The notes under the pieces: generated by a model
What the model was told of the DNA's origin: nothing
Database searches by the model: none
The model's input: the letters and a program-made list of their open reading frames with translations, nothing else
Shown: piece after piece, positions 16,406 through 26,316 of the stretch
Layout: the number at the start of each line of letters is the position of its first letter
Numbering within the stretch: position 1 is the first letter of the stretch
Assembly: GCF_000429825.1 (NCBI RefSeq)
Contig: NZ_AUCP01000042.1
Span: 1-57,919, forward strand
Direction of reading: 5' to 3'
DNA length: 57,919 bases
From: Cohnella thermotolerans DSM 17683
GTDB taxonomy: Bacteria > Bacillota > Bacilli > Paenibacillales > Paenibacillaceae
Position numbers and translations under genes: made by a program

Positions 16406-18430
16406 TTACTCAATCTGCTTCAGGTAAGCGACGACCGCGTCGATCTGTTCGTCCGTCAGCGGGCCTCCGTGCTTGCCTTCCGGATTGCGCGTCGTCAGCA
16501 CGTCCTTCAGCGTCGCAGCGCTGCCGTCGTGCAAATAAGGCGCGGTCGCCCAGACGCCCCTCAGCGTCGGAACGTCCCACTGCTTCGGGGTGCGCGGATT
16601 CGTGAACCCGGCCCTCGCGTCGCCGTCCGAAGCCTTGTCCCGGTCGGTGCCGGTACCGACGTCGTACAGGTGGGAGATGTCGCTTGTCGTGAGCTTTGTG
16701 CCTCCGCCCGTCGCCTGGTTGCTGTCGGTAAAGTAATCTCCCGCGTGGCACGTAATACATTTGCCGACCGTGTCGAAAATTTCCTTTCCTTTTTTCGCCT
16801 CGTCGGTCAGTTGGCCGTCCGCCGTGCGGAACGGACTCCGGGGAACCGGCAGGCTCTCCGGATCCCGCAAATACGCCTCGATCGCATCGAACATCTTCTG
16901 GTACTTCTCCGGCATCATCTTGCCCGGGTCGACGTCCATCATGCCGCCCATTTCGTTCTGCACCGTATGAATATAATCGGTAAAGTCGTCCCGGCTGCCG
17001 TCCCACATGAACAGCCCGGTGTCCATTGCAAGCACGTTGCTCGGGACGTTGCGCGGCCCTTTGGCGGTGAGCAGCGTCAGGCCGTCCGTCTCGCCGCCCG
17101 CGTGACAGCTCACGCAGCTCATCCAATGGTCCTGGGTCACCGGATATTCGTCGCTGTTCGCGGACAGGAACAGCGTCTTGCCAAGGCGCACTTCCGGCGA
17201 CAGCGGATCCTTGGCGATAAGCGGCAGCGTCTTCCGGTCCGCCCGGGCGTCGCCGTCCGGCCCTCCGGTCGAGACGGTCGCCAGGTCATGCGTATTGCCG
17301 TTGTTAATGAACAGCTTGGAATCGTCCGGCGCAAGCGCCATGCCGATCGGCCAGTCGCCCGGCACGTGACGCACGATTTGCGTCGCGTTGCCGCCCTTCG
17401 CGAGGTCGAACACGACGAGATCCTCGCTTCCCGACATGAGCACGTAAGCCTTGGAGCCGTCGCTCGTAAAGCGGATGTCGGACGGGTTGGAGACGATCAT
17501 CGTTTTCCCGAGATTGTCGGAGACGTTGATCTGCTCGAACAACTGCTTGCGCTGCTTGGTCAGCTCCGTATCCGTCGCCGTGTCAATGACCGACACCGCC
17601 GGGAAGATCGTCTCGTCGAAAGCGATCACCGTATCCGTATTCGTCAGCAGATGGGTCGCCCAGGCGGTGCGGCCGTCCGGCGCGATTCGGATTTGCTCCA
17701 GCGTATTCGGGATGCCCTGGCTCTTCTTCGGATCCTTCTTGTCCGGAGAGACGGCCAGCTTGATCGTCGACTTGACTTTGCCCGACGCCGTGTCGACGAC
17801 CGCGATGTTCGCCGTCAAGTACATGCCGACGTACAGCTTGGTGCCGTCCGCCGTCAGGGCAAGCGCCCTAGGGCGTTCCCCGACCTTGATCGTGGAGATC
17901 ACCTTGCGGCCGGCAACGTCCGCAACGGAGACGGTGCCCGAGCGATCGTTGGTCACATACAGCTTCGTGCCGTCGGGAGACGCGACGACGCCGTACGGCT
18001 CGATGCCGACGTCGATCGTTCCCGCAATGGACAAATCCTTCGTCCGCAAAATGTCGACCTTGTCCGTATCCCGGCACGTGACGTACAGCGTCTTGCCGTC
18101 CGGAGACAGCGCCGCTTGCTGCGGCATCTTGCCGACCTGAGCCTCCTGCACGACTTTGCCGTCGGCCACGTTCACCTTGGACACCGTACCGGCATCTCCG
18201 TTGACGGTGTACAAATATTTGCCGTCCGCCGTCATGACCACGTTGTCCGAAGAGACCGGTTGCGGCTCCTTCGCCGACTTGCCGTTCATGCACCCGGCCA
18301 CACCGGCCAAGATCGCCAAAACGAGCGCACTTAGAAGCAGAAGCGCCCTCCGACGGGCGAAAAAACGGCCGAACACGGCCGTTCTCCCCGTCCCGTCCGA
18401 TGCCGGGCGCTCGTTTGGAAGACGCATCAT
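16406..18430 (-). CDS. Lipoprotein: YVTN beta-propeller fused to diheme cytochrome c peroxidase/MauG-like domain
   Basis: 674 residues. A basic N-terminus and hydrophobic segment lead to a lipobox (GVAGC, C47), so it is exported and lipid-anchored. Residues about 55-385 hold YVTN/SMP-30-type propeller repeats (GKYLYTVN, GKTLYVTC, GTKLYVTN, GTKLYVGM). Residues about 405-674 form a cytochrome c peroxidase-like region with two heme sites, C439-V-S-C-H443 and C558-I-T-C-H562, and the family motif VPTLRGVWATAPYLHDGS. Known relatives reduce peroxide or oxidise protein residues, and the activity here is unknown. Its ATG overlaps the stop of the preceding lipoprotein gene by one base (TAATG), so it is the second cistron of a Fur-box operon. 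Confidence 0.93.
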   Translation of the reverse strand: MMRLPNERPASDGTGRTAVFGRFFARRRALLLLSALVLAILAGVAGCMNGKSAKEPQPVSSDNVVMTADGKYLYTVNGDAGTVSKVNVADGKVVQEAQVGKMPQQAALSPDGKTLYVTCRDTDKVDILRTKDLSIAGTIDVGIEPYGVVASPDGTKLYVTNDRSGTVSVADVAGRKVISTIKVGERPRALALTADGTKLYVGMYLTANIAVVDTASGKVKSTIKLAVSPDKKDPKKSQGIPNTLEQIRIAPDGRTAWATHLLTNTDTVIAFDETIFPAVSVIDTATDTELTKQRKQLFEQINVSDNLGKTMIVSNPSDIRFTSDGSKAYVLMSGSEDLVVFDLAKGGNATQIVRHVPGDWPIGMALAPDDSKLFINNGNTHDLATVSTGGPDGDARADRKTLPLIAKDPLSPEVRLGKTLFLSANSDEYPVTQDHWMSCVSCHAGGETDGLTLLTAKGPRNVPSNVLAMDTGLFMWDGSRDDFTDYIHTVQNEMGGMMDVDPGKMMPEKYQKMFDAIEAYLRDPESLPVPRSPFRTADGQLTDEAKKGKEIFDTVGKCITCHAGDYFTDSNQATGGGTKLTTSDISHLYDVGTGTDRDKASDGDARAGFTNPRTPKQWDVPTLRGVWATAPYLHDGSAATLKDVLTTRNPEGKHGGPLTDEQIDAVVAYLKQIE

Positions 18431-20463
18431 TATTTCGACACCTCAACCGGTCTCAGAATCGGCGCGACGCCGAACTTGCCGCCCGCTTTCTGAATTTGCG
18501 GCACCGTATCCTTGTCGGTGTTGCCGGAATCGTCGCCTTCTAAGTAACGATCGCCGGTATCCCAAAATTCACTCGCCTGCATGCCTTGATCGAGCGTTGG
18601 TCCGTTGATGACGGTACGGTAAAAATCGACATAACGCTCTTTGACCGTATCCCGCTCAAGCGACTTGTATTGCTCGGCATCGTTCGACTCGTTGCGCAAA
18701 TTTTCCAGAGCGAGCCGCAGCATCGCCGAGACGCCGCCCGCAGTGTAGGCGTCGTATTTGCCCGATCCGTCCAGATCGGTCTTGTAGGCCTTCCATTCCT
18801 TGTTCCACAACAGACGGTCGGTGGCGTCGTAGACCTTCCGGGCGGCATCCCGGTATTTCTTGTCTTCGGTGGCGAGATAAGCCGCCGTCAGACCGCGAAT
18901 GGCTCCGGCTTGCGCTTCGAGCGTAGGCGCGGAATCATCGGCTTTGCCGCTTCCGTCCCAGCCGTTCGCCGCCAGCCCGTCTTGCCGCAGCACGTTCTGG
19001 ATCAGGAAGTCCGCCTGCTTGACGATCATCCCGAGCGCGTCTTTGCCTTCCGCGGTGTTCAGCCCCTCGGCGCCCTCGCCGTTGGCGTAGCCGACCGGCT
19101 TGCCGTCGATGGCCCGCTCGAACATGCGGAGCGCCTCCATCGTGTAGCCCGCGTCGAACGTATTGCCTGCCGTTCCTTGCTGCTTGCCGTCATGCTCGGA
19201 GACCAGCCAGCCTCTCGCTTCGTTCCAGTGCATCGCTTTGATGTTCCGGAACGTCTGCAGCATCACGTCGCGGTCGACCGTATACGGATCGTCGGAGGCG
19301 ACATCGTTCGACGGATCCTCGTCCACGTTCTGCGCCGGCGCCGCCGGGAACGGCGAGCCGTCAAACACTTGCGCGAACGCCGGATTGCGGTTGACGTTCG
19401 CCGGCCGCTGATCGACCATGCCGTAAAATTCGGCCGCCGGCCACAGCGTCAGCCATTGGTCCCGCAGCAGACTGCGGGCGTCCGTGACCTTGTATTGCTG
19501 CGCGCCCGGATAATCCTTGTCGCCGTTCTCCGTAACGGCAATGGAGTGAGGCAAGTAAGACAGCCCTTGGGAAGCGTCGTAAGCGGCGCCTTTGCCCGCC
19601 GTCAGCGAACCCGACTTCGCGTCGTAGAACAGCCCCTGCCGGATCGTCAGCAGCTTGTTCCAAATCTCCTCGGTCAGAATCATCCCCTGAAGCCCGTCGG
19701 CCGAGCTGACGCCGAGCGCCACATTGGCGTCCTTCGGATCGGTCGAGGCCGCATCCAACTCTTCGTCCTTGTCCTTGGAATGGAAATTTCCCAGGAAATC
19801 GCCCGCCCACAGCGCCTGCTTCAGCATGGCGCCTCCGTATGCGGCCGGGACGAGACTTTTGTCCATCTTCCCGCGATCCCAGCGAAGGCTGGAGAAGTCG
19901 ACCTGATAATTCGGCACGTACGCGCCGTCCTCGCCGTCGGCGAATTTCTTCGTATCGACTTCCTGCGCATAGTGCGGATCCCCGCCTGCATATTCGATCG
20001 TCGTCGGAAACATGTTTTGCTGAATGTCTTCCGGAGCGGAGCCCACCGCATCGGCGAACAGCATAAAACGGGCGGCCAAAGCCTCGTTCGCCGACACGCC
20101 TTTCTCCTTGGCGTAAGCCTGGATGGCCGGCCCGTTCAGCAGATGCAGGCCGAGCCCGGACTTCTCGACAACCTCGTACATGGCTTCTTCCGAATATTCA
20201 TAGGATTCGATGCCCGCGATATAATCGAAAGCCGACGGCTTGTCGATCGCGTTCGGATCGAGCACGTCCAGATCCAGGCCGAGCGATTCCGCAAGCGGCT
20301 CCCCGGACAGCTCAAATTCGGCGTAGGCAAACATATTCCCCGCCGTGTCGAACTTGTTCTCGTCGGTCACGCTCACTTTCAATCCGTCGCTGCAGCCGGT
20401 CGTCAGCGCAATCACTCCCGCGGCGCCGGCCAAGGCAGCTTTTTTCCCCCATCTATTCGCCAT
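18430..20463 (-). CDS. Large lipoprotein of unknown function, first gene of a Fur-box operon
   Basis: 677 residues from the ATG at 20463, which has AAGGAGAA about 10 bases upstream; the open frame continues another 50 codons over the promoter. The lipobox is LTTGC (C24). No catalytic motif recognised. The C-terminal 400 residues show repeated helix pairs with aromatic and Gly turns (for example EARGWLVSEHDG, TFDAGYTMEALRMFERAID, IRGLTAAYLATEDKKYRDA), similar in pattern to alpha/alpha toroid folds of carbohydrate or scaffold proteins. Rich in Asp/Glu and Trp. It is coupled to the diheme lipoprotein gene, so the two probably work at the outer face of the membrane. Iron or heme-related handling, or being the partner of the diheme protein, is inference. 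Confidence 0.85.
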   Translation of the reverse strand: MANRWGKKAALAGAAGVIALTTGCSDGLKVSVTDENKFDTAGNMFAYAEFELSGEPLAESLGLDLDVLDPNAIDKPSAFDYIAGIESYEYSEEAMYEVVEKSGLGLHLLNGPAIQAYAKEKGVSANEALAARFMLFADAVGSAPEDIQQNMFPTTIEYAGGDPHYAQEVDTKKFADGEDGAYVPNYQVDFSSLRWDRGKMDKSLVPAAYGGAMLKQALWAGDFLGNFHSKDKDEELDAASTDPKDANVALGVSSADGLQGMILTEEIWNKLLTIRQGLFYDAKSGSLTAGKGAAYDASQGLSYLPHSIAVTENGDKDYPGAQQYKVTDARSLLRDQWLTLWPAAEFYGMVDQRPANVNRNPAFAQVFDGSPFPAAPAQNVDEDPSNDVASDDPYTVDRDVMLQTFRNIKAMHWNEARGWLVSEHDGKQQGTAGNTFDAGYTMEALRMFERAIDGKPVGYANGEGAEGLNTAEGKDALGMIVKQADFLIQNVLRQDGLAANGWDGSGKADDSAPTLEAQAGAIRGLTAAYLATEDKKYRDAARKVYDATDRLLWNKEWKAYKTDLDGSGKYDAYTAGGVSAMLRLALENLRNESNDAEQYKSLERDTVKERYVDFYRTVINGPTLDQGMQASEFWDTGDRYLEGDDSGNTDKDTVPQIQKAGGKFGVAPILRPVEVSK

Positions 20464-20509
20464 TTCGCTTGATTCTCCTTTTCCCCCGCTACAATGCTTT
20501 ACTTGACGA

Positions 20510-20542
20510 ATTATATCAGCAATGAGAATGATTATCAATAAA
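20510..20542 (-). promoter_or_regulatory. Fur box overlapping the -35 of the lipoprotein/diheme operon promoter
   Basis: The minus strand has TTGATA (20533-20538), a 17-base spacer and TATAAT (20510-20515). The 19 bases at 20524-20542 match the Fur consensus GATAATGATAATCATTATC at 15 of 19 positions and cover the -35. Iron-replete Fur would block the promoter. It lies about 110 bases from the divergent permease start, so it may affect that gene too. Confidence 0.85.
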
Positions 20543-20653
20543 AAAGGTGAAAAGCATTTTCGCCCCCGACGCTTTGACGGAAGCCGGGACGGGTTCTTCG
20601 CCGGATCGGTCAAGCATACGCTAGAAAAGCTTCGTCAAAGGAAGTGACGCGCA

Positions 20654-21730
20654 GTGACCATCGTCAGGCTTCGTCTTGTGACGGCGGCGGCCGGAGTCGC
20701 GTTTTTTGCGCTGCTGTGGCGCAACCATTCCGCCTGGCTGGCGCCGTTCGTCCGCACGTTCGCGGGCATTCTGCTCGATGCGCTGCCTTACTTGGCGCTC
20801 GGCTCCGTCGTCTCCGCTCTCCTTCATACGTATGTCTCGGACGGGTTCGTCGGCCGGATCGCTCCGCGCAACAAGCTGTACGGCACGCTCTTCGGCAGCC
20901 TGCTCGGCATGGCGCTGCCGCTGTGCGAATGCGGGATGATCCCCGTCGTCCGAGGGCTGATCCGCAAAGGGCTTCCCGCCTACATCGGCATCGTCTATTT
21001 GGCGGCGGGGCCGATTCTGAATCCGATCGTCATGGCGTCCACGTTCGCAGCCTTCCGCGAATCTCCGCATTTGGCCTTTGCGCGGTTCGGGCTCGCTTTC
21101 TTCGTCACGGTCGCGCTCGGGCTCTTGCTGTCCGTCCTGATCAGGCAAAACCCGCTTCGGGAAGACCGCGCCGGGCAAGGCTATCTTCATACGCACAGCC
21201 GAGATCGCGATCACGGGCACGGGCACGGGCACGACCACGTCCACCATCATCATCATCATCACCATGATCACGATGACGGCCACCATCAACACCATCAAGG
21301 CGCGGAAGATGGCGGTTGGGCCCGCAAGCTGGCCGGCGTGCCCCTGCATGCCGCCGAAGACATGTGGGACATGGGCAAATATTTGCTTCTCGGTTCGGCC
21401 ATTACGGCTGCCGTTCAAACGGCCGTTACCGATGAAACGTTCGCCGCGGTGGCCGGCCACGACCTGTTATCCCATCTGTTCATGATGGGGTTGGCCTTCG
21501 TTCTGTCGCTGTGCTCCACCGCCGACGCCTTCATCGCGGCGTCTTTCGTTCATTTGTTTCCGCCGGGCGCGCTGCTGTCCTTCCTCGTTTTCGGGCCGAT
21601 GCTGGATTTGAAAAGCACGCTCGTCCTGCTCTCGACGTTCCGCAAAAGCTTCGTGCTCCTCTTTGCGCTGCTGACCGCCTGGCTCGTACTGCTCGGCTCG
21701 CATATTTTCGAGTCGCTGGGGTGGGTTTGA
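20654..21730 (+). CDS. DUF318/COG0701 permease with a His-rich loop (metal-efflux type)
   Basis: 358 residues from a GTG at 20654 with AAAGGAAGTGA upstream. Two blocks of about four or five helices are separated by a cytoplasmic-type loop. The first block has the family motif LPLCECGMIP (C91, C93) and NPIV. The loop (about 179-214) is an extreme His/Asp run, eight consecutive His within it. This architecture matches ArsP/YraQ-like permeases and the SO_0444-type Cu/Zn efflux transporters, so divalent metal export is the best guess. It is divergent from the Fur-box operon. Confidence 0.88.
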   Translation: MTIVRLRLVTAAAGVAFFALLWRNHSAWLAPFVRTFAGILLDALPYLALGSVVSALLHTYVSDGFVGRIAPRNKLYGTLFGSLLGMALPLCECGMIPVVRGLIRKGLPAYIGIVYLAAGPILNPIVMASTFAAFRESPHLAFARFGLAFFVTVALGLLLSVLIRQNPLREDRAGQGYLHTHSRDRDHGHGHGHDHVHHHHHHHHDHDDGHHQHHQGAEDGGWARKLAGVPLHAAEDMWDMGKYLLLGSAITAAVQTAVTDETFAAVAGHDLLSHLFMMGLAFVLSLCSTADAFIAASFVHLFPPGALLSFLVFGPMLDLKSTLVLLSTFRKSFVLLFALLTAWLVLLGSHIFESLGWV

Positions 21731-21769
21731 GCTTCACGCCTTGCGCCAATGCGCCCTGATAACGAGCAA

Positions 21770-21798
21770 GGCCGGCTCCCCCTTGCGGGAAGCCGGCC
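21770..21798. terminator. Hairpin terminator after the permease
   Basis: GGCCGGCTCCC pairs with GGGAAGCCGGCC, one bulge. It sits between the convergent permease and the 133-residue gene. No long T-run. Confidence 0.65.
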
Positions 21799-21828
21799 CT
21801 GAGTATGATCTCGGTCGGCAAGACGTTG

Positions 21829-22230
21829 CTACGCCTCGCGCCGATTGTGTCGCTTCGGATTCAGTCGGAACATCAAATTCGCCATATTATAATTAGATTC
21901 GAATTGTACGCTTAGGTTAACCTTTCCCTGCTTGAGCACAAAATCGTAAGTAATCTCCCCGTGCGTCCAGCTCCGCTTATGTACAAGCGCCTCCACCGCC
22001 ATTTTCTTCAGCGATGCTACGTGATCGGCCGTCATGCCGCCAGCGGCGGGACCGTTCCCGGTTTGTTTGTCCTCGCAATCCAACGGCAAGTGGCGAATGC
22101 CGAATTTGCCTACTGCGTCGTTGCGAATTTGGAACACGATCGTGCCTGCGGACATGCCCTTCAGTTCATCTTCCATTTCATGCAATGCGGCGTCTACCTG
22201 TCTGGCCAACGGAACCATTTCCCAGGACAT
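21829..22230 (-). CDS. Conserved-looking hypothetical protein (133 aa)
   Basis: A soluble 133-residue protein with an N-terminal helix (ALHEMEDELKGM) and an alternating beta-like C-terminal half (ITYDFVLKQGKVNLSVQFES). No signal peptide or membrane segment. GGAGGAGAGGT precedes the ATG. I do not recognise the family. Confidence 0.7.
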   Translation of the reverse strand: MSWEMVPLARQVDAALHEMEDELKGMSAGTIVFQIRNDAVGKFGIRHLPLDCEDKQTGNGPAAGGMTADHVASLKKMAVEALVHKRSWTHGEITYDFVLKQGKVNLSVQFESNYNMANLMFRLNPKRHNRREA

Positions 22231-22519
22231 ACCTCTCCTCCTTTGTGCTCATGAATTTTTATCCAGCCTTTTCCGTTTTTTGCAACTTCAGACTCATTAT
22301 ATGAGAATATTTAGAAAACTTCAACGAATTTGTCTGATTTTGTCGCGAAAAAAATTTTTCATCGACCGGACGGCAAGAGGAGGAGAGAGAGACGGAGGGG
22401 GGCGAAGCCCTAAAAATCGGCTTACAGCAGGCCGTCGGCGCTTTCTGCGCGCTGTAATCCGACGTTAGCGGCTTACAGCACACGGTCGAGGCTTTTGCCG
22501 AGCTGGGCGTACAAACAAG
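22231..22519. other. Gene-free stretch with short repeated motif
   Basis: No supported gene. GGCTTACAGCA occurs twice (about 22420 and 22471), separated by GCGCGCTGTAA. An AT-rich block at 22300-22360 probably holds the promoter of the 133-residue gene. Confidence 0.4.
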
Positions 22520-22551
22520 GGCGGAGCCGATCCTCCCGGATCGGTTCCGCC
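22520..22551 (-). terminator. Terminator of the oligopeptidase gene
   Basis: GGCGGAGCCGATCC and GGATCGGTTCCGCC form a 14-bp stem with one wobble and a 4-base loop; a T-rich stretch follows on the minus strand. Confidence 0.8.
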
Positions 22552-22567
22552 CCATAAGGCGTTTCGC

Positions 22568-24361
<1,794 letters not shown>

Positions 24362-24478
24362 AACGCCGACCATCCTCTCTTTGTGCGACTCAAACTCTAT
24401 TCCAAATGCTACATCATTGCGCTCCCCGGAACAACTGTTGTATCGTAAGATAAGCCTTGCGAACGGAGGTGCGCCGTC

Positions 24479-24718
24479 TTGATTCCTTTCCGGAACAGTT
24501 TGCCCTACGATATTCAAATGAACGACGTTTATGCGACGGAATGCCCGTTCTGCGGACAAGCCCACGTGCGGCTTCCCTTGAAGCCCGGCGAAGTCGCGGA
24601 GCTGCGAGGCGGAAGCCGCAAGCGCGCCGTCGTCTTCCCCTGCTGCCATGAGCGGCTGCAACTGGTCGACGCCGACGCGGACTACCTGCTGGCCGACCGG
24701 CCGCTCGACCGCAAATGA
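24479..24718 (+). CDS. Small zinc-ribbon-like protein
   Basis: 79 residues from a TTG at 24479 with GGAGGT 8 bases upstream. Contains CPFCGQ and, 30 residues later, PCCHERL, a likely four-Cys/His metal knuckle. Soluble. No family recognised. It is divergent from pepF. Confidence 0.7.
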   Translation: MIPFRNSLPYDIQMNDVYATECPFCGQAHVRLPLKPGEVAELRGGSRKRAVVFPCCHERLQLVDADADYLLADRPLDRK

Positions 24719-24751
24719 ACGATCCGCTCCGCCAACGACAAACGGCGCCCC

Positions 24752-25453
24752 TCAGGCGCCGTTCTGCTTCATCTCTTCCGGCAGCTCCTCGCCGGATCGG
24801 GCCATATCCTCCCGGATCGCCGTCCACTGTTCGCGCGAAGCCCGGATCATGGACGCGTCGGTAATGCTTTTGTCGTGAATGACCCGCGAAAACCATCTTA
24901 CCGCCTCATGATACTCCCCGAGCCTGCGGTGCAGCTCCCCGATCAAATATAGCAAGCGGGCGTTGCTCCCGGACCCGGCCTCCGTCTGATACACCCGTAT
25001 GTAAGCGTCCAGCGCGAACCGGATAAACTTGAGCTCCATCGGATGATTGCCTTCGTACCGGTACAGCCAGGCGATGTGGTGCAGCAGCCCCGCGATCAGC
25101 CGATCCTTCTCCTGAACGGCTTGCGCCGACAGCAAGGCCAGCTTGTAGCATTCCATCGCCTCCCGCGCGGTCCGTTCGCCGCCGTAGTCGCGGGGGACCC
25201 AAAACTTCCCGATTTGGTCCTGATAGGCCTCCTTGTGAACGTCGAGCAACATTTCCTTCGAATTCTCGGTCGAAGCGAATCCGCAAGACGGGCACACCCG
25301 AACGACGTAAAAATCGGGATTGACCGACCCGAAGTAAGCGCAAAAATCGGTGTCCGTGCGAATCGCTCTTTTCAAACTCGGCCGCACCCGGGATGTCCGG
25401 AAGACGGAACCGCAGCAGGCACAGGTGACTTTCGTTTGATATAACGGATCCAT
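24752..25453 (-). CDS. DUF2225 protein with zinc ribbon and TPR-like repeats
   Basis: 233 residues. An N-terminal CxxC pair (CACC, then CPSCGFAS) suggests a zinc ribbon. The rest is helical with TPR-like segments (AMECYKLALLSAQAVQEKDR; YEHHEA-like repeats). DUF2225 proteins are common in sporulating Firmicutes, and the function is unknown. GGAGG precedes the ATG. Confidence 0.88.
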   Translation of the reverse strand: MDPLYQTKVTCACCGSVFRTSRVRPSLKRAIRTDTDFCAYFGSVNPDFYVVRVCPSCGFASTENSKEMLLDVHKEAYQDQIGKFWVPRDYGGERTAREAMECYKLALLSAQAVQEKDRLIAGLLHHIAWLYRYEGNHPMELKFIRFALDAYIRVYQTEAGSGSNARLLYLIGELHRRLGEYHEAVRWFSRVIHDKSITDASMIRASREQWTAIREDMARSGEELPEEMKQNGA

Positions 25454-25513
25454 TTCCGAAGCCTCCAGAAGCCAGCCCCCGCTTGCGGCAGGGCGGCCGG
25501 CGGGTAATGGCCT

Positions 25514-25885
25514 TTACGAATTGACAAAGTGATAAGCGGGGCCGGACAGCCGCTCCAGCATGATCGCCTGAAGCTCGGGCGGCGCATCGGTCTCCGCAAG
25601 CGCCCGCCTCATGCAGTCGAGCCAGGCTTCCGCCCTCTCTCTCGTGATCGGGAAAGGCAGATGGCGAGCCCGCATCATCGGATGGCCGTGCTGATCGGAA
25701 TACAAGGACGGTCCTCCGAAAAATTGGGACAAAAATTGATATTGCTTCTCCATCACGGGACGGATATCCTCAGGGAACAAGGGCGCCAGCAAAGGATGCT
25801 CCTGCACCTTCGGGTAAAAACGTTCGACCAGCTCCCGGAAGAACGGAGCGCCGCCGGCGGCTTCGTAAATCGTCGTATAGTCCAA
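25514..25885 (-). CDS. Truncated hemoglobin (group II, YjbI-like)
   Basis: 123 residues from a TTG at 25885; GGAGGGG is 9-15 bases upstream, and a TTG three codons earlier is too close to it. Motifs of group II truncated globins: TIYEAAGG, FYPKVQEHPLLAPLF and the proximal histidine in MMRARHLPFPI. It binds heme, with O2 or NO as likely ligand. The first gene after the DUF2225 start, same strand. Confidence 0.9.
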   Translation of the reverse strand: MDYTTIYEAAGGAPFFRELVERFYPKVQEHPLLAPLFPEDIRPVMEKQYQFLSQFFGGPSLYSDQHGHPMMRARHLPFPITRERAEAWLDCMRRALAETDAPPELQAIMLERLSGPAYHFVNS

Positions 25886-25987
25886 AAGCAGCAACCCCTC
25901 CTTTTTGCCGGTATCGGAAAACGGGACTATTCGCCTGATGCCAACCTATTATAGCACAACTGAATCCCAATTTAGCGCCCCGAAAAA

Positions 25988-26010
25988 CAAAAATCGCCCC
26001 CGAAGGGCGA
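25988..26010 (-). terminator. Terminator of the 29-residue gene
   Basis: On the minus strand TCGCCC/GGGCGA closes a 5-base loop and is followed by TTTTTG, 26 bases after the small gene's stop. Confidence 0.75.
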
Positions 26011-26035
26011 GAAAATGCGATATGCGCGATTGCCG

Positions 26036-26125
26036 TTACCAGTCTTTCTCGGGAGGTGTAAGAGATTCCCTGATTACATAAACGAAAGCGCATACAAGAA
26101 AGCCAGCCACAATGCCCGCCGCCAT
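26036..26125 (-). CDS. 29-residue single-helix membrane peptide
   Basis: The minus strand encodes MAAGIVAGFLVCAFVYVIRE then SLTPPEKDW and a stop. A good site (GGAGGGG, 5 bases before ATG) and an intrinsic terminator downstream support a genuine small gene. One membrane helix with a charged C-terminal tail. No family recognised. Confidence 0.65.
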   Translation of the reverse strand: MAAGIVAGFLVCAFVYVIRESLTPPEKDW

Positions 26126-26316
26126 GGAAACCCCTCCGTTTGTTCCGCTAAAATGATGCCCTTCCGGCCTGCTTATGGTCCTATTGTATCATAAAGCAGC
26201 CGAAAATATCAGCGATATTTTTGTACTCGATTGCAGCGGATTGTGGCGGCAAGAACGGGAAACTCGGCACATATAGTGGACAAGAGGCTTCATTCGAGAA
26301 TGGAGGGAATGCCGCT

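Noticed and set aside
21229..21295. CAC/CAT-rich run as a microsatellite or CRISPR-like repeat
   Set aside because: It is the in-frame His-rich loop of the permease; no spacer/repeat structure.
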